Program-made: the position numbers and the translations under genes
The notes under the pieces: generated by a model
What the model was told of the DNA's origin: nothing
Databases searched by the model: none
What the model saw: the letters and a program-made list of their open reading frames with translations, nothing else
Assembly (NCBI GenBank): GCA_002411085.1
Contig: DHQK01000096.1
Span: 3,346-31,851, forward strand
Length of the DNA stretch: 28,506 bases
Source: Marinilabilia sp. UBA5340
Lineage (GTDB): Bacteria > Bacteroidota > Bacteroidia > Bacteroidales > Marinilabiliaceae
Reading direction: 5' to 3'
Shown here: positions 23,461-28,506 of the stretch, piece by piece
Layout of the letters: each line of letters starts with the position of its first letter
Numbering within the stretch: the first letter of the stretch is position 1

Positions 23461-25155
23461 ATGCAAAAACTCATAGAATGTGTCCCCAATTTCTCGGAAG
23501 GTCAGGACATGGATATCATCCGAAAAATCACAAACGAAATAGAGTCAGTGCCAGGCATACAGCTGGCAGATGTGGATCCGGGAAAAGCTACCAATCGTAC
23601 TGTAGTTACTTTTGTAGGCGAACCCAAACCAGTAATTGAAGCTGCATTCAGAGCGATTAAGAAAGCTTCCGAGCTTATAGACATGCGCAAACACAAAGGA
23701 GCACATCCCCGCTTTGGAGCCACCGACGTTTGTCCACTGGTTCCCGTTTCCGGTATTTCAATGGAAGAAACCGCTGAACTGGCCCAGGAATTAAGCAGAA
23801 GAGTTGGTGAAGAACTTGAAATACCGGTGTACTGCTATGAATTTGCAGCGCTCAAAGAGAACAGAAAAAACCTGGCCAACTGTCGTGAAGGAGAATACGA
23901 AGCACTGGAAAAAAGAATTTCCACTCAGGAATGGAAACCCGACTTTGGCCCTGCCACATGGAATCACAAAACGGCTGAAACAGGAGCAACAGCCATTGGT
24001 GCCCGCAATTTTCTGATCGCCTATAACGTCAACCTTAATACCACATCTGTCAGACGAGCCAACTCTGTCGCTTTTGATGTACGCGAACGGGGACGGGTAA
24101 AACGCGAAGGAGATCCCATCACCGGCAAAATCGTTTTGGATGAAAATGGTGAAAAAGTATGGGAACCAGGACTCCTAAAATCCGTGAAGGGTATTGGCTG
24201 GTTTATCGAAGAATACGGCATCGCCCAAATATCCATGAACCTCACAGACATATCAGTTACCCCTCTCCATAAAGCTTTTGATGTAACATGCGAACGGGCT
24301 GCAGCACGCGGACTGCGGGTTACCGGCTCTGAACTGGTGGGTGTTGTACCCCTTCAGGCCATGCTCAATGCCGGAAAATACTTTCTCCAAAAACAACAAC
24401 GATCTACCGGACTTCCGGATGAAGAATTGATTCGTATTGCGGTCAAATCGATGGGGCTTGACGAGCTCTATCCTTTTGATCCTGACAAAAAAATAATAGA
24501 ATACATTCTCAGGGACAAAGAACAAAAAAAACTCACTGACATGAGTCTCAAGGCTTTTGCCAATGAAACAGCGTCTGAGTCGCCAGCCCCGGGAGGTGGA
24601 AGTATTGCTGCCTATACAGGTGCCCTGGGTGCCGCTCTCGGAACCATGGTAGCCAATCTCTCTTCGCACAAGCGTGGGTGGGATCACCGATGGGAAGAAT
24701 TTTCGGAAGAGGCAGAAAAAGGAATGCGCATCCAGAAGCACCTTTTGCAACTTGTGGATCAGGATACACAAGCTTTCAACCAAATAATGGAGGCTTTCTC
24801 TCTTCCCAAAAGCAATGAGGAAGAAAAAGCCAACCGAACCAAAGCCATTCAGTCGGCCACCGAAAATGCCACACGTATTCCACTGAAAGTAATGGAAACA
24901 ACTCTTGAAAGCTTCGAACTGCTAAAAAACATGGCTGAAAAAGGCAATCCTAACTCGGTAAGTGATGCAGGTGTTGGTGCTTTGTGTGCCAGAGCTGCTG
25001 TACGCGGGGCCATGCTCAATGTACGTATCAATGCCGCAGATCTGTCTGATAAAGATCTTGCAAAAGACCTATTGAACAAAGGAACAGCCATTGAAGAAAA
25101 AGCACGAACATTGGAGGAGGAAATCCTTAAAACAGTGAATACTAAAATAGAATGA
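23461..25155 (+). CDS. ftcD: Bifunctional glutamate formiminotransferase / formimino-THF cyclodeaminase
   Basis: 564 residues from the ATG at 23461; a TTG at 23431 would add ten unlikely residues. Residues 1-330 are the formiminotransferase: LIECVPNFSEGQ at the start and HKGAHPRFGATDVCPLVPV, where His82 matches the catalytic histidine of the mammalian enzyme in both number and context. From about 348 on is the cyclodeaminase: FANETASESPAPGGGSIAAYTGALGAALG, then an all-helical domain. The fused form takes the formimino group from formiminoglutamate to tetrahydrofolate and releases ammonia, linking histidine breakdown to one-carbon pools. Many bacteria have the two parts as separate proteins. 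It follows hutI in an operon. Confidence 0.96.
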   Translation: MQKLIECVPNFSEGQDMDIIRKITNEIESVPGIQLADVDPGKATNRTVVTFVGEPKPVIEAAFRAIKKASELIDMRKHKGAHPRFGATDVCPLVPVSGISMEETAELAQELSRRVGEELEIPVYCYEFAALKENRKNLANCREGEYEALEKRISTQEWKPDFGPATWNHKTAETGATAIGARNFLIAYNVNLNTTSVRRANSVAFDVRERGRVKREGDPITGKIVLDENGEKVWEPGLLKSVKGIGWFIEEYGIAQISMNLTDISVTPLHKAFDVTCERAAARGLRVTGSELVGVVPLQAMLNAGKYFLQKQQRSTGLPDEELIRIAVKSMGLDELYPFDPDKKIIEYILRDKEQKKLTDMSLKAFANETASESPAPGGGSIAAYTGALGAALGTMVANLSSHKRGWDHRWEEFSEEAEKGMRIQKHLLQLVDQDTQAFNQIMEAFSLPKSNEEEKANRTKAIQSATENATRIPLKVMETTLESFELLKNMAEKGNPNSVSDAGVGALCARAAVRGAMLNVRINAADLSDKDLAKDLLNKGTAIEEKARTLEEEILKTVNTKIE

Positions 25156-25185
25156 GGGTATCCAAAAAGTATAAGACTCCTAAGG

Positions 25186-25216
25186 CATGTCATGTTGAGC
25201 GTATTCGAAACGCCTG
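25186..25216. repeat. Decayed GTCATGTTGAGCG...TCGAAACG repeat word
   Basis: TGTCATGTTGAGCGTATTCG and onward, with GCGT/ACGC arms (25199-25202 and 25209-25212), resembles the widespread intergenic palindrome usually read as GTCATGCTGAGCGAAGTCGAAGC. It lies just after ftcD. Confidence 0.5.
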
Positions 25217-25381
25217 TTTATCAAAAGGAACGATTCTTCAATAAGCTCATTTTATAAAAAACCAAATTACATACATATAAAACGAGCATAACAAAGGAAT
25301 CACAAAAGAATATAAATAACATCCTTTCATGCAAATATCCCCGAAGCTAGGGAAACAAATAACTTAGACAAACAATTACTA

Positions 25382-25822
25382 ATGAAAGTACTCGTTTTCT
25401 ACACCAACCGTTTTGCCTACAAAACAGCCGAGCAAAATTTGAGTGACGAAGAATTAAAAATAATTTATCAGGAGATTCCGCCCATAAAGCGCCAGGATGA
25501 ACGCATGGATTGCATCACAGCATTTATCCAGGTTGAAGCTGAAGACGAAGAGCGAGACCTCAAGAGCAGAGAAAAAAAGCTGGCCAATCACCTGAAATGG
25601 GTAGCCAGAAAAAACAACTGCTCGGATATCCTTTTACACTCCTTCGCACACCTCTCCGCATCCAAAGCATCGCTGGAGTTTACAGCCAAACTTTTTAATG
25701 CTACGCTAAAACGCCTGAACAATGGAGATTATAGAGCCAGTTTAACCCCTTTTGGTTTCTTTCTGGATCTGGACATGGAAGCTCCGGGGTTTTCAATGGC
25801 CAGAGTATGGGGTGATTTATAA
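25382..25822 (+). CDS. Stand-alone archaeal-type threonyl-tRNA synthetase editing domain
   Basis: 146 residues. The start MKVLVFYTNRFAY, the charged middle, DILLHSFAHLSASKAS (83-96) and RASLTPFGFFLDLDME (118-133) follow the archaeal ThrRS N-terminal editing domain, a relative of D-aminoacyl-tRNA deacylase that removes Ser from tRNA-Thr. In archaea it is fused to the synthetase; here it is a free protein. In archaeal sequences I recall, a Lys follows the PFGWY block and helps catalysis; here that position is Leu128, so the activity or substrate may differ. The FAHLS histidine (His90) is kept. The gene appears monocistronic, with 226 bp before and 99 bp after it. Confidence 0.8.
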   Translation: MKVLVFYTNRFAYKTAEQNLSDEELKIIYQEIPPIKRQDERMDCITAFIQVEAEDEERDLKSREKKLANHLKWVARKNNCSDILLHSFAHLSASKASLEFTAKLFNATLKRLNNGDYRASLTPFGFFLDLDMEAPGFSMARVWGDL

Positions 25823-25860
25823 GAGTTCTGAGTTCAGGCTGAGTTTTGAGCAGCATTCAA

Positions 25861-25891
25861 ACGGATAATATCCGTCATATTGCTACATTTG
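25861..25891 (+). promoter_or_regulatory. -7 element with an upstream palindrome
   Basis: ACGGATAATATCCGT (25861-25875) is a perfect 7+1+7 palindrome. Eight bases on lies TACATTTG (25884-25891), an exact TAnnTTTG. The palindrome sits where the -33 box would be, so a regulator bound there could block or replace normal promoter contact for the operon starting at 25922. Confidence 0.55.
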
Positions 25892-25921
25892 TGATTAATA
25901 TTAAAAAAACTTAGAAAAAAA

Positions 25922-26818
25922 ATGAAACCAACACTATTGATACTTGCAGCAGGAATGGGCAGTCGCTATGGCGGACTGAAGCAAATGGACGAACTGGGAC
26001 CAAATGGGGAATCCATTATTGATTACTCAGTATTTGATGCCATACGTGCGGGATTTGGGAAAGTAGTTTTTGTGATCCGTCCCTCTTTTGCGGATGCTTT
26101 TAAAGAGCGTTTTGAGAGCCGGCTTAAAGGGAAAATTGAGACCGAATATGTGTTTCAGGAGCTGGAAAATATCCCTGAAGAATTCAGTGTACCTGAAGGT
26201 CGTGAAAAACCCTGGGGAACAGGTCACGCCATGCTGATGGCCAAAGATGCTATCAACGAACCTTTTGCCATCATCAATGCAGATGATTTTTATGGCAAAG
26301 AAGCTTTTCAAAGTGCAGTGGATTTTATTCAAAACCATCCGGCCGAAAATGAATATGCCATGATCGGATATGCCCTCAAAAACACGCTTTCGGAACATGG
26401 AACCGTATCTCGTGGGGTTTGCGAAACTGATGAAAATGGTTATCTCCGTGAAATCACAGAACGAACCAAAATTGGCTGGGAAAATGGAAAAGTATTCTAT
26501 TACGAAGAAGATAAAAAAACCGAGCTGACAGGCAAAGAGCCAGTGTCTATGAATTTCTGGATTTTTAAACCTTCTTTTTTTAATGAACTGGAAAAAGGCT
26601 TCATCAGGTTTCTAAAAGAAAAAGGTTCCGAAATGAAATCGGAATACTATTTCAACGCCTTAGCCGATGAACTTATAAAATCAGGAGAAGCCACTACTAA
26701 AGTGATTGACACCGACTCCAAATGGTTTGGAGTAACCTATCAGGAAGACAAGCCCGTAGTGCAGGAAAGCCTCAACCAGCTTATTAACAAAGGTGATTAT
26801 CCCGAAAAGCTATGGTAA
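25922..26818 (+). CDS. Sugar-phosphate nucleotidyltransferase
   Basis: 298 residues of the NTP_transferase fold. The nucleotide-binding signature LAAGMGSRYGGLKQMDELG (8-26), the KPWGTGHAMLMAKD block (97-109) and the metal site INADDFYG (118-125, Asp121) are intact. This group is typically annotated as glucose-1-phosphate-type or hexosamine-phosphate nucleotidyltransferase; in some Bacteroidota it sits next to a sugar kinase of the aminoglycoside-phosphotransferase type, not seen here. It makes an NDP-sugar from NTP and a sugar 1-phosphate; the sugar is unknown. It is the first gene of a probable operon, with 27 bp to the next. Confidence 0.88.
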   Translation: MKPTLLILAAGMGSRYGGLKQMDELGPNGESIIDYSVFDAIRAGFGKVVFVIRPSFADAFKERFESRLKGKIETEYVFQELENIPEEFSVPEGREKPWGTGHAMLMAKDAINEPFAIINADDFYGKEAFQSAVDFIQNHPAENEYAMIGYALKNTLSEHGTVSRGVCETDENGYLREITERTKIGWENGKVFYYEEDKKTELTGKEPVSMNFWIFKPSFFNELEKGFIRFLKEKGSEMKSEYYFNALADELIKSGEATTKVIDTDSKWFGVTYQEDKPVVQESLNQLINKGDYPEKLW

Positions 26819-26845
26819 TTTAAACTTAACAAATCTTCCCTAACA

Positions 26846-27388
26846 ATGAAAAGTCAAACACTCGACCAGGACCAGCAATGTATTTTATATGTATACTCGT
26901 TGTACAGTTCTTACAGCGAAGTAAAATATTTACAATACACTGCCGCCCTGGTTCTTTTTTATTATCTGAAGCAAAACCATATTTTTCCACGATACAAGGA
27001 TCATCTGCTCATCTACGATTACAAAGATACCAGGCGCTTCCTGTGGGAGGATAAAAAGTTTATGAATGATGTGAATGTCGTCAGAAACCAAGTTTTTTTA
27101 AGCAGAGCACGGTTGCGATCACAAAACTATCGCGATATGAATGCGCATCAATGTACCCCTCAAGGATTTGAATACCTCATTCAAAACTCCTTTGCGCAAA
27201 TGGAAATCGCGAAAAAGATAAAGGCATTACTATCCTGCAGTTGCGGGCGCCTTCACAGCGTTTCCTTAGGAGATGAAACTCCTTTTCTGACTTGTGAACA
27301 TTGCAGAAAAAAACAGATTCGAATTGATAATTTTCTATTTGACACATCTCAGAAGATCCAACACAATTTCAAACCTGCCTTTTTTTAA
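26846..27388 (+). CDS. Unrecognised protein with zinc-ribbon-like C-terminus
   Basis: 180 residues, family not recognised. Residues 10-45 are aromatic-rich and helical (YVYSLYSSYSEVKYLQYTAALV), not clearly a membrane helix. NAHQCTPQGFEYLI (99-112) has the look of a winged-helix 'TPxGxxYL' wing. Cys131 and Cys133 (CSCGRLH) with Cys150 and Cys153 (CEHCRKK) make a CxC-x16-CxxC zinc-ribbon pattern. Together these suggest a DNA-, RNA- or protein-binding role, but this is inference. It lies 27 bp after the nucleotidyltransferase and 14 bp before the next gene, so the three are probably co-transcribed. Confidence 0.72.
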   Translation: MKSQTLDQDQQCILYVYSLYSSYSEVKYLQYTAALVLFYYLKQNHIFPRYKDHLLIYDYKDTRRFLWEDKKFMNDVNVVRNQVFLSRARLRSQNYRDMNAHQCTPQGFEYLIQNSFAQMEIAKKIKALLSCSCGRLHSVSLGDETPFLTCEHCRKKQIRIDNFLFDTSQKIQHNFKPAFF

Positions 27389-27402
27389 TCTAACACCAAA
27401 AA

Positions 27403-28506
27403 ATGGAGCATCTGCACCTCTCTTCCCCAACCGTTATTTCTTCAGCATGGCTTCCTTTTGGCCGAAGCGATCTTGAAGCGCTCAATCGCTTTGTCGGAGC
27501 CCATAAAAGATATGCCGCCCCCACCGAGTTTGGGAGCTCTGGTGAAATTACAGACCTGACTGAAGGAACCATACAAATGGATCAGCATGGAATTTTTTTA
27601 ATCCCGGTGGATTATGCCCCCACTGACTTTCTAAAAGCATACATCCGGGAAAGAATGGATGATTCGAAGGAATTTGGTCTGAGCATCTATAAAAGTGGCC
27701 TTACGGGACTGGGAATACAGCTTGAAGAGGAGGTGTCATCCGAAAATATAAAAATAGCTTCCGGAAAGCTGGCTTATGGTTTTGCCGACTATGTATTTCC
27801 GGTGCTTACCGATATGCAAAAATCTCTCGTGGCAGGTATCTACAATGAGAGAGAGATTAAAAATATCCGTAATAAACTTCATACCTACTCTCTAATTATT
27901 GGAAAGCAGGAATCACTCGCCTCTTTCAGTGCTGATAAAATATTCCAAAACCATCAGGCTGATATTGAGTTAATGACTGATTGGGTAACTTTTCGCACCA
28001 CCCTGAACGGCTGCCATATTTTTATTGGGATGGCTGGATGTCTCATCCTTGGCGAACCCGATCAGCAATTAATGCAACAAATCAATTCACTCCTCTTTAC
28101 GCAGGTTTGCCAAAAAACAACCCAGCGCCTGCACTCTCATTTATGGTCTCTCCGACGTCAACTTCAGGTTATTCGAAGAGATCTTCAGAAAGGAAGCTAT
28201 ATTGATCTCAAAACCAATCACCAAAAAATATGTCAGATAAACGATATTCTTTCACTGACGGAAGTTTTTGATAACAAACTGAGATATGAAACTTCGGATC
28301 TACTCTCGAAGTTTGAATCCAGCAAAAGTGAGGAAAATGAACTGACATCGTACATTTCTGAAAAGTTTCTTCACGAAAAAGAAAAAGCGGAAAACAGAGA
28401 AACCACTATCCTTCAGCTGACATCTGAAGTAAGCGTCATCAACGATGAGATGGAAAACAAGCTGGAACTCATCATGACCAAGGACAACATGCAGTTAAAC
28501 CTGGTT
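27403..28506 (+). CDS. Unrecognised coiled-coil protein, cut by the window end
   Basis: From the ATG at 27403 the frame stays open for 368 codons to the last base, with no stop, so the gene is partial at its 3' end. It begins MEHLHLSSPTVISSAWLPFG. The first 250 or so residues look like a mixed alpha/beta globular domain (GIFLIPVDYAPTDFLKAYI, HIFIGMAGCLILGEP). Residues from about 260 are almost wholly helical and charged (LTSYISEKFLHEKEKAENRE, then EVSVINDEMENKLELIM), a probable coiled coil. The sequence ends MQLNLV, turning hydrophobic, so a membrane segment could follow beyond the window; helix-rich stalks before C-terminal membrane helices occur in CorA-like proteins, but I cannot claim that. 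It follows the zinc-ribbon protein by 14 bp. Confidence 0.78.
   Translation, partial: MEHLHLSSPTVISSAWLPFGRSDLEALNRFVGAHKRYAAPTEFGSSGEITDLTEGTIQMDQHGIFLIPVDYAPTDFLKAYIRERMDDSKEFGLSIYKSGLTGLGIQLEEEVSSENIKIASGKLAYGFADYVFPVLTDMQKSLVAGIYNEREIKNIRNKLHTYSLIIGKQESLASFSADKIFQNHQADIELMTDWVTFRTTLNGCHIFIGMAGCLILGEPDQQLMQQINSLLFTQVCQKTTQRLHSHLWSLRRQLQVIRRDLQKGSYIDLKTNHQKICQINDILSLTEVFDNKLRYETSDLLSKFESSKSEENELTSYISEKFLHEKEKAENRETTILQLTSEVSVINDEMENKLELIMTKDNMQLNLV

Overview
The window looks like a chromosomal segment of a Bacteroidota bacterium, probably order Marinilabiliales/Bacteroidales. Four things point there: upstream regions carry the Bacteroidota promoter pattern (TTTG about 20 bp ahead of TAnnTTTG) rather than TTGACA/TATAAT; there is an ECF sigma factor coupled to a membrane-anchored beta-barrel protein; a fused FtcD sits next to HutI; and gene gaps hold the word-like degenerate repeats common in that phylum. 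The genus assignment is inference. No rRNA, tRNA, CRISPR, transposase or phage gene was seen.

Layout. Bases 1-601 have no gene but hold an inverted array of 11-bp units. Bases 602-3244 carry an S24/S26 signal-peptidase-like protein and an ABC exporter, a pair often seen near ribosomal-peptide modification and export loci. Convergent to these, on the minus strand, lie an ECF sigma factor and a protein joining an anti-sigma-like N-terminus, one inner-membrane helix and an outer-membrane-type barrel (3414-5377). Next on the minus strand is a Yip1-like membrane protein with smpB (5767-6811). From 7236 on everything is on the plus strand: miaA, a class III cyclase-like/HD phosphodiesterase-like fusion, an M49-like lipoprotein peptidase, an 800-bp gap rich in repeats and hairpins, a FabK-like flavoprotein coupled to an M16 protease, its probable non-zinc M16 partner, a bifunctional Rel/SpoT, a Fur-family regulator, purA, an AT-rich two-gene cassette of unknown function behind a nested inverted repeat, hutI-ftcD for histidine breakdown, a stand-alone archaeal-type ThrRS editing domain, and an operon of a sugar-phosphate nucleotidyltransferase with two unrecognised proteins, the last cut by the window end.

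Most of the window is housekeeping: ribosome rescue, tRNA modification, purine synthesis, stringent response and histidine degradation. The unusual parts are the two-membrane sigma regulator, the cyclase/PDE fusion, the 20.6-21.8 kb cassette with its inverted-repeat element, the stand-alone editing domain, the 3'-end operon, a terminator-like hairpin directly ahead of the FabK-like gene, and the 11-bp-period inverted array at the left end.
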